Source: Hyphomonadaceae bacterium UKL13-1
GTDB lineage: Bacteria; Pseudomonadota; Alphaproteobacteria; Caulobacterales; Aquidulcibacteraceae
DNA length: 64,000 nucleotides
Reading direction: 5' to 3'
Assembly: GCA_001602435.1 (NCBI GenBank)
Contig: CP012156.1
Location: 2,859,898 to 2,923,897, forward strand
The translations under genes and the position numbers were made by a program. Below, piece after piece: positions 43,884 through 53,445 of this stretch; the first letter of the stretch is position 1; the number at the start of each line of letters is the position of its first letter. The notes beneath the pieces were generated by a model. The model saw only the letters and a program-made list of their open reading frames with translations, was not told the DNA's origin and searched no databases.

Positions 43884-44651
43884 ATGAGAAGATTCCCCCG
43901 CGAGACGTTAGACGCACGGGCAGAGCGCCTGCTTGCCCACTGCCAGATCATCAAGCCCGAGGGGGACGGTCCGTTCCCGACCGCCTTCTTGTTTCACGGG
44001 TGCGGCGATCCCGATGGTCCCCAGCCCGGCTATGCCAAAGCGGCAGCGGCTAAGGGCATTGCCAGTATTGTCGTCGACTCCTTCCGCCCGCGTGGTATAA
44101 GTTTGACGGAAGCCCGCGTGCTGGTTTGCTCTGGCCTGCGCCTGTGGGGTCGGGAACGGGCGGGTGATTTGATCTCACTGATGCATTGGGCGCGCGGCCA
44201 AGACTGGGTGAAGGCAGACCGCCTTGCTGCAGCAGGGTGGAGCCATGGCGGATGGACCGTGATGGATGCTCTGGCGCTCGGGGCAGAAGTGGCAGAGTTT
44301 GCTGACTTAGAGGACGTGCCCGCTGATCCGCTTGCGGGCCTTTCCACCGCCTTTCTGGTCTATCCTTGGTGCGGCCTCGGCGCGCAAACGCTGCGCAAAG
44401 GGTGGCAGAAGTCCATCCCGACCTTTCTGATGCTGGGTGAAGACGACACCCTTTCGGGCACAAGGTACCCGCTGAAAGCCGCCGACAAAATTCGCAGCGA
44501 GGGTGCCCCCGTCGAGACCCATATCTACCCCGGCGCGACGCACTCCTTCGATGAAGAAACCTCCGTCAATCCGACGTTTCGCTATAATGCTGCCCAGACC
44601 GCGGATGCCCAAGCACGCTTTGCCGATTGGATGGCTAGCCAGTTGCTTTAA
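43884..44651 (+). CDS. Dienelactone hydrolase family protein
   Basis: 255 residues. Alpha/beta hydrolase with oxyanion region FLFHGCGDPDG, nucleophile in AAGWSHGGWTVMD (Ser about 119), an acidic residue in MLGEDDTLSG and a His in YPGATHSFDEET (about 217), the DLH pattern in which the nucleophile may also be Cys but here is Ser. Substrate unknown. It starts 14 bases after purH with GGAGACGGG upstream and converges on the D-2-hydroxyacid dehydrogenase gene. Confidence 0.85.
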   Translation: MRRFPRETLDARAERLLAHCQIIKPEGDGPFPTAFLFHGCGDPDGPQPGYAKAAAAKGIASIVVDSFRPRGISLTEARVLVCSGLRLWGRERAGDLISLMHWARGQDWVKADRLAAAGWSHGGWTVMDALALGAEVAEFADLEDVPADPLAGLSTAFLVYPWCGLGAQTLRKGWQKSIPTFLMLGEDDTLSGTRYPLKAADKIRSEGAPVETHIYPGATHSFDEETSVNPTFRYNAAQTADAQARFADWMASQLL

Positions 44652-44673
44652 AGCACGTTTTGATCCGCGTGGA

Positions 44674-46071
44674 TCAAAGCAGCACGCGTGGATTCATAAT
44701 ATTCTTGGGATCAAAGCTGGCCTTAATGGCGCGCATGAGCACCAGATTAGCCTCTGGCTCGCGCCGCAGAAACTCATCACGACGGCTGATGCCAATGCCA
44801 TGTTCGGCCGAGATTGAGCCATTAAAGGACATGGCAACATCATGGATCGCCTCGTTCATTTGGGGCACCAACGCCTTATAGGTCTCTGCCGACATCGCGC
44901 TTGGCTGGATCACATCATAATGGATATTGCCGTCGCTGCAGTGACCAAAAGCCACGATGCGGGCACCAGGTGCCACTTTTTCTGCTGCAGCATCGGCGAG
45001 GGTCAAAAAGACTGGTATCTTGGAAACTGGAACCGAGACGTCGTGCTTGGCCGCCACGCCTTCTGGCTTTTGGCACGCACTCATCTCCTCGCGCAGATAC
45101 CAGAAGGACTTTGCCTGCGCTTCGTTTTGCGCGACAACCGCGTCGAGGGCGAGGCCAGCTTCAAGGGCTGAAGCCAAAGCCACTTCGACCGTCTCAATCA
45201 GGTCCGCATTCGGGCCTTCAAACTCAACCAGTGCCAGCCAAGGGGATAGGTCGCTGAAGGGAACTCGCACATTGGCGATGTTCTTCAGTGCCAGCGTGAC
45301 GCCTAAATGGTTCATCACTTCAAAGGCGGCGACCGCAGCCGTCTCTGCTTCTAGGCGATGGAGAAGTTCTACCGCCTGCGCGGGCGTCTCCAAAGCCAAT
45401 AGCGCCACCGTGGTATGACGGGGTTGAGCGACCAATTTTAGGGTTGCGGCCGTGACCAGCCCCAAAGTCCCCTCTGCCCCGATGAACAGTTGCTTGAGGT
45501 CATAGCCCGTATTGTCTTTGCGCAGGGCCGACAGGCCCTCATAAAGTGACCCGTTCGGCAAGACGGCCTCGAGGCCCAAAATCTGGGCGCGCATCATGCC
45601 GTGGCGACGCACATGGACACCGCCTGCATTGGTCGAGATCAGGCCCCCAATGGTGGCAGAGCCTTCTGAGGCCAAACTTAAGGGGAAGCGCTTACCGATT
45701 TGGCGCGCTGCGTCTTGGACTTGGGTTAAGATCACACCAGCTTCAGCCACCAAAGCATCATCGACCGGATCAATCGAGCGAATGGCGTTGAGCCTTTTGG
45801 TCGAAATCAACACTTCGCCGCGCGGGATTTGAGCACCAACGAGACCCGTGTTGCCGCCCTGCGTGGTCACGGCCAGACCCGCCTCATGACATTGGCTGAG
45901 GATCATTTGCGCCTCAGCGGTTGAAGCCGGCATGAGCAAGATCGGCGCAGTCCCACTCCAGCGGTCGCGCCACTCAATCAAATGGGGGGCGATCAGGTCA
46001 GGATCTTCCGTCCAGCCTTGCGGGCCGACGAAGTCCTTAATGCGGGTCAAGGTCGAAAATTGCGCGTCCAT
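44674..46071 (-). CDS. FAD-linked D-2-hydroxyacid dehydrogenase (D2HGDH-like)
   Basis: 465 residues. A PCMH-type FAD-binding domain (about 40-220: VTTQGGNTGLVGAQIPRGEVLIST, SLASEGSATIGGLISTNAGG) and a C-terminal FAD-oxidase domain ending SAEHGIGISRRDEFL...DPKNIMNPRVLL. The overall match is to the D-2-hydroxyglutarate/D-lactate dehydrogenase group. In many bacteria the D-2-hydroxyglutarate enzyme clears the by-product of SerA. D-lactate or glycolate are alternative substrates. Sequence cannot decide among them. Confidence 0.85.
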   Translation of the reverse strand: MDAQFSTLTRIKDFVGPQGWTEDPDLIAPHLIEWRDRWSGTAPILLMPASTAEAQMILSQCHEAGLAVTTQGGNTGLVGAQIPRGEVLISTKRLNAIRSIDPVDDALVAEAGVILTQVQDAARQIGKRFPLSLASEGSATIGGLISTNAGGVHVRRHGMMRAQILGLEAVLPNGSLYEGLSALRKDNTGYDLKQLFIGAEGTLGLVTAATLKLVAQPRHTTVALLALETPAQAVELLHRLEAETAAVAAFEVMNHLGVTLALKNIANVRVPFSDLSPWLALVEFEGPNADLIETVEVALASALEAGLALDAVVAQNEAQAKSFWYLREEMSACQKPEGVAAKHDVSVPVSKIPVFLTLADAAAEKVAPGARIVAFGHCSDGNIHYDVIQPSAMSAETYKALVPQMNEAIHDVAMSFNGSISAEHGIGISRRDEFLRREPEANLVLMRAIKASFDPKNIMNPRVLL

Positions 46072-46109
46072 CTGCGGCCTATCGTTTCATCATCAAAAGA
46101 AAGTGGACG

Positions 46110-47132
46110 TCAAAGCCCGTGATATTGGCGGTACCAATCCACAAACGCATTCACGCCGACTTGGATCGGTGTAGACGGCTTATAGCCGATTGCCGCGACA
46201 AGTGCAGTAACATCTGCGGAAGTATCAGGCACATCACCAGGCTGCAGCGGTAACATTTCCAAGACTGCCTTCTTGCCGACCGCATTTTCAATCGCCGCGA
46301 TATAGTCTGCCAGCACCACCGGATTATTATTGCCGATGTTATAGATGCGGAACGGCGCGGACGAGGTGGACGGGTCTGGCGCATCACTGTCCCACTCCAG
46401 ATTTGGCTTGGCAATTTGGTCGCTGATGCGGACCACACCTTCTACAATATCGTCGACATAGGTGAAGTCGCGGCTGTGATGGCCAAAGTTGAAGACTTGG
46501 ATTGGCTCCCCAGCGAAAATGGCCTTGGTGAACAAATAAGGCGACATGTCCGGCCGTCCCCAAGGGCCATAGACGGTGAAGAAGCGCAGGCCCGTGGTCG
46601 GCAAGCCGAACAAGTGGCTATAGGAATGGGCCATTAATTCATTGGCGCGCTTGGTTGCGGCGTAAAATTGTAACGGATGGTCTGCGCCATTGGTTTCCAC
46701 AAAGGGCATATGCGTATTGCCGCCATAGACGCTCGACGTGCTGGCATAGGTCAAATGCGCGATCTTGTGGGCGCGGCAGGCTTCCAAAATATGAGTAAAG
46801 CCAACGATATTCGAGGCTACATAGGCGCGTGGGTTATCGAGCGAATAGCGCACACCCGCTTGCGCAGCCAAATGGATCACTCGGTCAAAGGCATGATCTG
46901 CAAAGCACGCATCGACGGCCGCAGGATCGGCTAAATCAGCACGGATAAAGGTAAAGCTACCTGGGGCGTCATCGGCCAAACGCTCTAGCAGCGCCAATCG
47001 GGCTTCTTTGAGTGCCGGGTCATAATAATCATTGACCACGTCAAAGCCCACAACATCATCGCCGCGGCGCACCAATGCAGCAGCGGTGTGAAATCCAATA
47101 AAGCCGGCAGCCCCAGTGACCAGCACGCGCAT
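46110..47132 (-). CDS. UDP-glucuronate 4-epimerase
   Basis: About 340 residues. NAD-binding [42 protein letters not shown] at the start, catalytic STSSVYGGN and [13 protein letters not shown] (Tyr-x3-Lys), and [16 protein letters not shown], which together mark the UDP-glucuronate/UDP-galacturonate 4-epimerase group of short-chain dehydrogenases. It supplies UDP-galacturonate for surface polysaccharide. The ATG at 47132 has GGGACGG upstream; the frame runs 22 codons further up. Confidence 0.89.
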   Translation of the reverse strand: MRVLVTGAAGFIGFHTAAALVRRGDDVVGFDVVNDYYDPALKEARLALLERLADDAPGSFTFIRADLADPAAVDACFADHAFDRVIHLAAQAGVRYSLDNPRAYVASNIVGFTHILEACRAHKIAHLTYASTSSVYGGNTHMPFVETNGADHPLQFYAATKRANELMAHSYSHLFGLPTTGLRFFTVYGPWGRPDMSPYLFTKAIFAGEPIQVFNFGHHSRDFTYVDDIVEGVVRISDQIAKPNLEWDSDAPDPSTSSAPFRIYNIGNNNPVVLADYIAAIENAVGKKAVLEMLPLQPGDVPDTSADVTALVAAIGYKPSTPIQVGVNAFVDWYRQYHGL

Positions 47133-47338
47133 CTTTCCGTCCCTTATATTTGGGCCAAATGTCGGGCGGCGATCGTTCAAAGCAGCGCCGTCGGCCAAAC
47201 CCTGTTACCCACATAGGCATCATTGCTGGATTGGTGCGCTAATGCCACCGTCTCAAGCAGAACACATGACCTTACGGGTAATTGATGCACCGCTAGCCCA
47301 TTTGCTAGTTTGCCACAGAGTTGAAGGAGGGGGGACAG

Positions 47339-47773
47339 ATGATGTCAACAATCTGGCGGCAGTGGGTGACGGCTTGGTGCTATCTGGTTTTAGGGTTGGG
47401 CGTTATTTTTGCCGGAAGCGCGTGGCCGCAGACCGATGCGGCAGTCCGCCTGTTCTATGATGTCATTTACTGGCCGTTGGATGGGCAAAGCGGGTGGCAT
47501 GAGAGCCTGCGCCTGACAGCGGCCATTCTGGGTGCGGTGATGATGGGGTGGTCGCTAACTCTGCTTACCCTTGTCCAAGCAGCCGTGAAACAACCTCAAC
47601 TCGCTCTCTGGCGACCGATGACCGGGGCCATTCTGGTCTGGTGGGCCGTCGATAGCAGCATTTCATTTGCCCTGAACACGCCGGGTAATGCGGTATCGAA
47701 TACGGGCTTCTTGCTGCTGTATTTGATCCCGGTCTTGGCTAGCGGGGTCCTTAAACAGCCAAGCCGGGCTTAG
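47339..47773 (+). CDS. Hypothetical membrane protein, 144 aa
   Basis: Four hydrophobic segments: [55 protein letters not shown] and [17 protein letters not shown] strong AAGGAGGGGGG at 47324-47334 supports the tandem ATG at 47339/47342. No family recognised. It is transcribed divergently from the UDP-glucuronate epimerase and overlaps the lepA 3' end by four bases. Confidence 0.75.
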   Translation: MMSTIWRQWVTAWCYLVLGLGVIFAGSAWPQTDAAVRLFYDVIYWPLDGQSGWHESLRLTAAILGAVMMGWSLTLLTLVQAAVKQPQLALWRPMTGAILVWWAVDSSISFALNTPGNAVSNTGFLLLYLIPVLASGVLKQPSRA

Positions 47774-49572
47774 TCGGCATCCATCTTCAAGGCAGCGATG
47801 AAGGCCTCTTGCGGGATATCGACGCTGCCGAATTGGCGCATGCGCTTTTTACCGGCCTTTTGCTTGTCCAACAGCTTGCGCTTACGGCTGGCGTCGCCGC
47901 CATAGCATTTCGCCGTCACGTCTTTACGCATGGCCGAGATGGTCTCGCGCGCCACAACACGGCCACCAATGGCGGCTTGGATGGGGATTTTGAACAAGTG
48001 CTGCGGGATGAGCTCTTTCAGCTTTTCGCACATAGAGCGCCCACGCATTTCTGCACGGCCCGCATGAACCAGCATGGAGAGCGCATCGACCGGCTCTTCA
48101 TTCACAAGGATCGACATTTTGACCAGATTGCCAGCCTTATAGCCCTCAATCGTATAGTCGAACGACGCATAGCCTTTGGAGATGCTCTTCAAGCGGTCAT
48201 AGAAGTCAAAAACCACTTCGTTTAGGGGCAGCTCATAGACCAACATGGCGCGCGTGCCGACATAGGTCAGCTCACGCTGGTTGCCACGGCGATCCTGACA
48301 CAGCTTCATAATGCCACCCAGATATTCGTCTGGGGTCAGGATGGTGGCCTTGATCCAAGGCTCTTCAATCGCCTCAATCGCCATCACATCGGGCATGTCG
48401 GCGGGATTGTGCAGATGCAGCGTCTCGCCATTTTTCATCTTGATCTCATAGACCACCGAGGGGGCTGTTGCGATCAAGTCGAGATTGAACTCGCGGCTCA
48501 AACGCTCTTGAATGATTTCCAAGTGCAGCAGGCCCAAGAAGCCGCAGCGGAAGCCAAAGCCCAAAGCGGCGCTGGTTTCCATTTCATAGGAGAAGCTGGC
48601 GTCATTCAAACGAAGTCGGCCCATAGCCGCACGCAAGTCTTCAAAGTCTGCCGCATCGACGGGGAATAGGCCGCAGAACACCACCGGCTGGGCAGGCTTA
48701 AAGCCCGGCAGCATGCTGGTCGTCTGGCGACGCTCTTCGGTGATGGTGTCACCAACCGCGGCATCGGCCACTTCTTTGATTGAGGCGGTCAAGAAGCCAA
48801 TTTCGCCCGGCCCCAGTTCGTCCACTTCGGTGATCTTGGGCTTAAACACGCCGACTCGGTCCAGGGCGTAATTCGCCCCGGTCGCCATCATGCGGACCTT
48901 CATGCCCTTTTTCATCACACCATCAATGATGCGGACCAGAACCACCACGCCCAAATACTGGTCGTAATAGGCATCCATCAAAAGCGCCTTCAAAGGCGCA
49001 TCGCGGTCGCCTGTCTTCGGCGGCGGCAGACGCGTGATGATGGCCTCCAGCACATCTTCAATGCCAAGGCCCGTTTTGGCCGAAATCATCACCGATTGAG
49101 AGGCGTCAATGCCAATCACCTCTTCGATCTGCGCCTTAACGCGATCGGGTTCAGCGGCTGGCAGGTCAATCTTATTAAGGACGGGCACGATCTCCAGATC
49201 GGCATCAATCGCCTGATAGACATTGGCCAAGGTCTGCGCTTCCACACCTTGGCTGGCGTCCACCACCAAGAGCGCGCCTTCACAAGCCGCCAAAGAGCGC
49301 GACACTTCATAGGCAAAGTCGACATGGCCCGGGGTGTCGATCAGGTTCAGAATATAGTCTTGACCCTCGCGCTGGAACTCGAGGCGCACGGTTTGCGCCT
49401 TGATCGTGATGCCGCGCTCGCGCTCAATATCCATGCTATCGAGCACTTGTTCCTTCATCTCACGCTGGGTGAGGCCGCCCGTCAATTGAATCAGGCGGTC
49501 AGACAAAGTGGACTTGCCATGGTCGATATGGGCAACGATGGAGAAATTACGGATGTTTTCACGGGGAGTCAT
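47770..49572 (-). CDS. lepA: Elongation factor 4 (LepA)
   Basis: Translational GTPase that resembles EF-G and can back-translocate the ribosome. 600 residues. G1 [10 protein letters not shown] (about 13-22), G2 [15 protein letters not shown]3 DTPGHVDF and G4 NKID precede domains II-V and the LepA-specific C-terminal domain ([39 protein letters not shown]). The C-terminal sequence distinguishes it from EF-G and TypA. Confidence 0.97.
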   Translation of the reverse strand: MTPRENIRNFSIVAHIDHGKSTLSDRLIQLTGGLTQREMKEQVLDSMDIERERGITIKAQTVRLEFQREGQDYILNLIDTPGHVDFAYEVSRSLAACEGALLVVDASQGVEAQTLANVYQAIDADLEIVPVLNKIDLPAAEPDRVKAQIEEVIGIDASQSVMISAKTGLGIEDVLEAIITRLPPPKTGDRDAPLKALLMDAYYDQYLGVVVLVRIIDGVMKKGMKVRMMATGANYALDRVGVFKPKITEVDELGPGEIGFLTASIKEVADAAVGDTITEERRQTTSMLPGFKPAQPVVFCGLFPVDAADFEDLRAAMGRLRLNDASFSYEMETSAALGFGFRCGFLGLLHLEIIQERLSREFNLDLIATAPSVVYEIKMKNGETLHLHNPADMPDVMAIEAIEEPWIKATILTPDEYLGGIMKLCQDRRGNQRELTYVGTRAMLVYELPLNEVVFDFYDRLKSISKGYASFDYTIEGYKAGNLVKMSILVNEEPVDALSMLVHAGRAEMRGRSMCEKLKELIPQHLFKIPIQAAIGGRVVARETISAMRKDVTAKCYGGDASRKRKLLDKQKAGKKRMRQFGSVDIPQEAFIAALKMDAD

Positions 49573-49628
49573 GGGGTCGACATAGCCTGACAGGCCCTAA
49601 GGGGAAAGGGCCAGATACCGTTAAGCGA

Positions 49629-51770
49629 TCAATCTGGCGTGTGGGCACGCAGATGGAACATCAAGACTTGCTCTGGAGCCGTCAGCGGCAGGCCTAAGCC
49701 GACCTCTTGCAACAAGCGCCCAGTCATCACTTGGCCTGCCCCCGTCAGATCTAGTGCCTCCACACTGGAACCCGCCGACCACGACCGGAATTTGGTCGGC
49801 CAGACGAGTTTCACGAGATAGGTCATGTCGGGATCGAGGCCGTGGAACAGGACGCGCGGTAAGAGACGCTGAACCTGACTGCGCATGATCGCGATGGAAT
49901 AAAGCGCCTCGGTCTGATCTTGGGCGATTACGCCCATGCCCATCAACTCGTCGGAAGTCTTCAGACGTACAAGATTACCGGTGTGTAGCAGGTCTCGATG
50001 GGCCTTATGGCAGGCAATCGCTTCTTTCAGGGTCGCAAGCTCTGTCTCGGATTCTTCCAACAAATTCAGCTCAAGACCCATATGGCCGATCATCGCGGTT
50101 CCTGCCCGCATCGCCATTGATAAGGTGCGGCCCGTAATGTGGCAGCGGCGCGGCCCGACATGGGCACCCAAAACTTCCAGCGGGAAGAAGTAGCTGGCCC
50201 CACGCTGAATATCTTGGCGGTCTAGGGCGTCATTGCTATCCGATGTCCAAATCCGGTCGGTATGGCTCAACACGCCATAATCGGCGCGCGCGCCACCCGA
50301 GGCACAGGATTCAAACTCCACTTGCGGATGGGCGACCCTTAGCCGCTCGAGCAAGGCATAAAGCGCTTGGACTTGGGCGTGCGAGCGTTGATAGCCCTGA
50401 TGATCGCCCGGATGGCTGATGTCGCGGTTCATGTCCCATTTGACATAGCCAATCGCATGATCGCGCAAAACGGCGTCGATCCGCTCAAACAAATAGTCGG
50501 AGACTTCGGGACGGGAAATGTCCAGTACAAACTGGTTCCGGAACGGCACTTGCTCCACATGGGCAAGCCCCAACACCCAATCGGGATGGGCGCGATAAAG
50601 ATCTGAATCTGGATTGACCATTTCAGGCTCAAACCAAATCCCCATTTCCATACCAAGGCCCGTAACATAATCGATCAGCGGCTTAAGGCCCTCGGGATAG
50701 ACGTCTGCTGAGACATACCAATCACCCAGACCAGACGTGTCGTCGCGGCGCGAGCCGAACCACCCATCATCGAGCACAAAGCGCTCTACCCCCACCGCCG
50801 CAGCGCGGTCGGCAATGGCTTTGAGGCGGTCTAAGTCGTGGTCGAAGAATACCGCTTCCCAGGTGTTATAATGAACGGGGCGAACCTTGGCGCGCGTCTC
50901 TGGTCGCAGGATCTGACTGCGGACATGGGCATGGAAGCGCTGGCTGAGGTCCGAGAGGCCGTCGCGACTATAGGCGGCGTGGATGGTAGGCGCGTGGAAG
51001 GTTTGGCCCTGTTTTAGCCGGATTTCACCGGGGCCTAACAAGGCACCTAGCCCTGCAAACACCCGACCATCATGCAAGCTATCCACCCGCATGCGATGAT
51101 TGCCACTCCAGCCAAGATGCAGGCCGTAGGCCTCGCCTTGCACTTCATCGGTGGTATCGCTGCACAGGATGATGGCGGGCAGTCCATCATGCGAGGTGCG
51201 GCCCCGGCGGCTTTCGCGAAGATAGGTACCCGCAAAGCGCTTCACGCGTTCACGCTGAAACTCCAGCGCCCAACGCCCGGTAATGCCGATGATATCGGTC
51301 ATGTGATTGGCGATGGGCAACACTGCTGTGGCGCACTCGGCAACTTCGAGCAGGCCCTCGCCCAAATTGGTCAGCGCAGACTGGACGGTCAAAACGCCCG
51401 TCACGGCATCGAGGCGCAAATCATAGGTCAAGCCGACTTTGGTGTGGTCATCGCGGCACGAAATATGGATGCGGTCACCTTCAAGCGTGGCCTCTGTCAC
51501 CACAAAGCAGCTACCCCAATCTTGCCCATTGCGATGAACAACGACACCTGATGGCCCGAGCAGGCCAAGGCCTGCCTCCATCGCCAAGGACGCCTCAACA
51601 AACACGTCGGCACTGCCCGGTCCGCCCTGATGGCCGGCGAGTGCCTTTAGAACCCGTGCATCCACATCATCAGGCAAACCTGTCCCCCAATGCAGAATTG
51701 CGGGCGGAGATCCCAGCTTAACAGCCACAACCAAACTAGCCCCACCACCGTGCAGGATCAGATTTTCCAT
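49629..51770 (-). CDS. Alpha-galactosidase, GH36
   Basis: 713 residues. An N-terminal beta-sandwich (about 1-300) precedes the (beta/alpha)8 barrel with YNTWEAVFFDHD, FVLDDGWFGSRRDD, GIWFEPEMVNPDSDL, nucleophile Asp446 in VKWDMNRD, ESCASGGARAD and acid/base Asp511 in WTSDSND, the AgaA/RafA pattern of GH36. It has no signal peptide, so it would act in the cytoplasm on a substrate taken up intact. It is divergent from a sodium:solute symporter with 136 bases between, and the symporter is followed by glycerol kinase, which points to a small galactoside, perhaps a galactosylglycerol, rather than a galactomannan polymer. Confidence 0.93.
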   Translation of the reverse strand: MENLILHGGGASLVVAVKLGSPPAILHWGTGLPDDVDARVLKALAGHQGGPGSADVFVEASLAMEAGLGLLGPSGVVVHRNGQDWGSCFVVTEATLEGDRIHISCRDDHTKVGLTYDLRLDAVTGVLTVQSALTNLGEGLLEVAECATAVLPIANHMTDIIGITGRWALEFQRERVKRFAGTYLRESRRGRTSHDGLPAIILCSDTTDEVQGEAYGLHLGWSGNHRMRVDSLHDGRVFAGLGALLGPGEIRLKQGQTFHAPTIHAAYSRDGLSDLSQRFHAHVRSQILRPETRAKVRPVHYNTWEAVFFDHDLDRLKAIADRAAAVGVERFVLDDGWFGSRRDDTSGLGDWYVSADVYPEGLKPLIDYVTGLGMEMGIWFEPEMVNPDSDLYRAHPDWVLGLAHVEQVPFRNQFVLDISRPEVSDYLFERIDAVLRDHAIGYVKWDMNRDISHPGDHQGYQRSHAQVQALYALLERLRVAHPQVEFESCASGGARADYGVLSHTDRIWTSDSNDALDRQDIQRGASYFFPLEVLGAHVGPRRCHITGRTLSMAMRAGTAMIGHMGLELNLLEESETELATLKEAIACHKAHRDLLHTGNLVRLKTSDELMGMGVIAQDQTEALYSIAIMRSQVQRLLPRVLFHGLDPDMTYLVKLVWPTKFRSWSAGSSVEALDLTGAGQVMTGRLLQEVGLGLPLTAPEQVLMFHLRAHTPD

Positions 51771-51906
51771 AATGTTGTTGTTCCCAAATCTAGGTCTTGC
51801 AAGTTGCGTACGGAGAGCCCGCTTTTATTTTCCATTTCCGAAGCTTGCCTCAGGCGGAAGGGCTTACTAGTGTCTGCGCCTAAAGAAAAGGCAAGGGGGA
51901 AATGCC

Positions 51907-53445
51907 ATGTTTCAAGGCAGCGCGTCGGCGTTACAAATCGGCATTTTCTTCGGGCTAACCGCCCTGATCGCCGTCCTGACTTATTGGAAAGTGCATGGCG
52001 CGGGGGCTGGCCATAAGGATCGGCAGAAAGATGGCGGGACAACCCGTGAAGTGTTTCTGGCAGGCGGTGGCCTATCTTGGTTATTCGTGGCTGGGGCCAT
52101 CACCTTAACCAATCTCTCGACCGAGCAATTGGTCGGCATGAATGGCAACCAGATGTTGCTGTTAGCTTGGTGGGAGATTTGCGGCTTCTTTGGCCTCCTT
52201 ATTCTGGCGTTCGTCTTTGTGCCCATCTATTACCGGAACAATTGTACCACGGTGACGGAGCTGTTGGAGAAACGCTATAAGGGCGGCAGCATCCGTACCG
52301 TGATTTCCGCGCTTTTCCTGATTGGCAATGTGCTGATCTATCTGCCAGCGGCGCTCTATAGCGGCAGTCTGTTCCTGCAATCCATGTTTGGCGTTGAGTG
52401 GTCGCTTTTGTGGTTTGCCGCGCCCATGGCCATTATCGCAGCTATTTATACCATTACGGGTGGCCTGCGGGCGGTAGCCGTGATGGATACTTATTCCGGC
52501 ATTGGCGTTCTGGCGATTGCGTTTCTGGTTGTGATCTTGGCGATGGCGGCGGTCAATTTTGATCTGGTGTCGGGTGTTCCTGAAGAACGCATCTCTATGA
52601 TCGGCTCCTTCACCTCGCCCATTCCGTTCCATACGCTGTTTACGGGCATGTTGTTCATCCAAATCTTCTACTGGTCGACCAACCAAAACATCACCCAAAA
52701 GGCGATGACGGCCCCGACCGTGCAAGAAGCGCAAAAGGGGGTTCTGGCCGCCGCCGTCGTACGCATCCTGATTATCCCTGCCATTGTGGTGATCCCCGGC
52801 GTCGTAGCTTACAAGCTTTTCGGCAGTGTGGGAGATGCGGCCTATGGCAAGCTGGTTGCCCATGTGTTGCCGTCTTGGATGTCGGGCGCTTTTGCCGCCA
52901 TGATGGCCGCGGCCGTGATTGCGCATACCAGTGCCATTCTTAACTCCAGCGTCGCGCTTTATTCCATCGACTTCCATGAGAAGTTCATTGGCACGGTGAA
53001 GAACCATTGGCGCTTGGCGGCGATTGCCTCGGCGGTCCTGACCGTCACCTCCATCGCGCTAGTCCCAGTCTTTCAGAATGCCAAGAGCATCATCAACCTT
53101 TTGCAAGAGCTGAACGGCCTGTTCTCGATGCCGATCCTGTCGGCCTTTATCGCGGGGCTCTTGTTCCGCAATGTTGATGCACGGGCAGCGATTGCGGGCC
53201 TTATCTTTGGCTTCCTGCTCTATGGCTTCCACAATTTCGTGCTCTACAAGCCAGACACCTTGTATCCGGGCGAGACCTTCTATCAGCATATCGGCCTCTA
53301 CTGGCTGCATTATATCGACGTGATGCTGATCGTGCTGATCACCTCGGTCATCACAGCCTTGAGCGTCAATCGCTGGGTGTTTGGCAATAAGGCCGTGTTC
53401 ATTTTTAGCGCCAAGGGGCGTGCGATGAGGGCGATGGAACCATGA
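51907..53445 (+). CDS. SSS-family sodium:solute symporter
   Basis: 512 residues with about 13-14 membrane segments. FLAGGGLSWLFVAGAITLTNLSTEQLVGMNGNQ near residues 49-82 and the YTITGGLRAVAVMDT motif are typical of the sugar-type sodium/glucose cotransporter family. It imports a small solute with sodium. Its stop overlaps the ATG of glycerol kinase (ATGA) and it is divergent from the GH36 alpha-galactosidase. The substrate is therefore inferred to be a galactoside that yields glycerol, or galactose/glycerol themselves. The ATG is preceded by AAGGGGG. Confidence 0.88.
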   Translation: MFQGSASALQIGIFFGLTALIAVLTYWKVHGAGAGHKDRQKDGGTTREVFLAGGGLSWLFVAGAITLTNLSTEQLVGMNGNQMLLLAWWEICGFFGLLILAFVFVPIYYRNNCTTVTELLEKRYKGGSIRTVISALFLIGNVLIYLPAALYSGSLFLQSMFGVEWSLLWFAAPMAIIAAIYTITGGLRAVAVMDTYSGIGVLAIAFLVVILAMAAVNFDLVSGVPEERISMIGSFTSPIPFHTLFTGMLFIQIFYWSTNQNITQKAMTAPTVQEAQKGVLAAAVVRILIIPAIVVIPGVVAYKLFGSVGDAAYGKLVAHVLPSWMSGAFAAMMAAAVIAHTSAILNSSVALYSIDFHEKFIGTVKNHWRLAAIASAVLTVTSIALVPVFQNAKSIINLLQELNGLFSMPILSAFIAGLLFRNVDARAAIAGLIFGFLLYGFHNFVLYKPDTLYPGETFYQHIGLYWLHYIDVMLIVLITSVITALSVNRWVFGNKAVFIFSAKGRAMRAMEP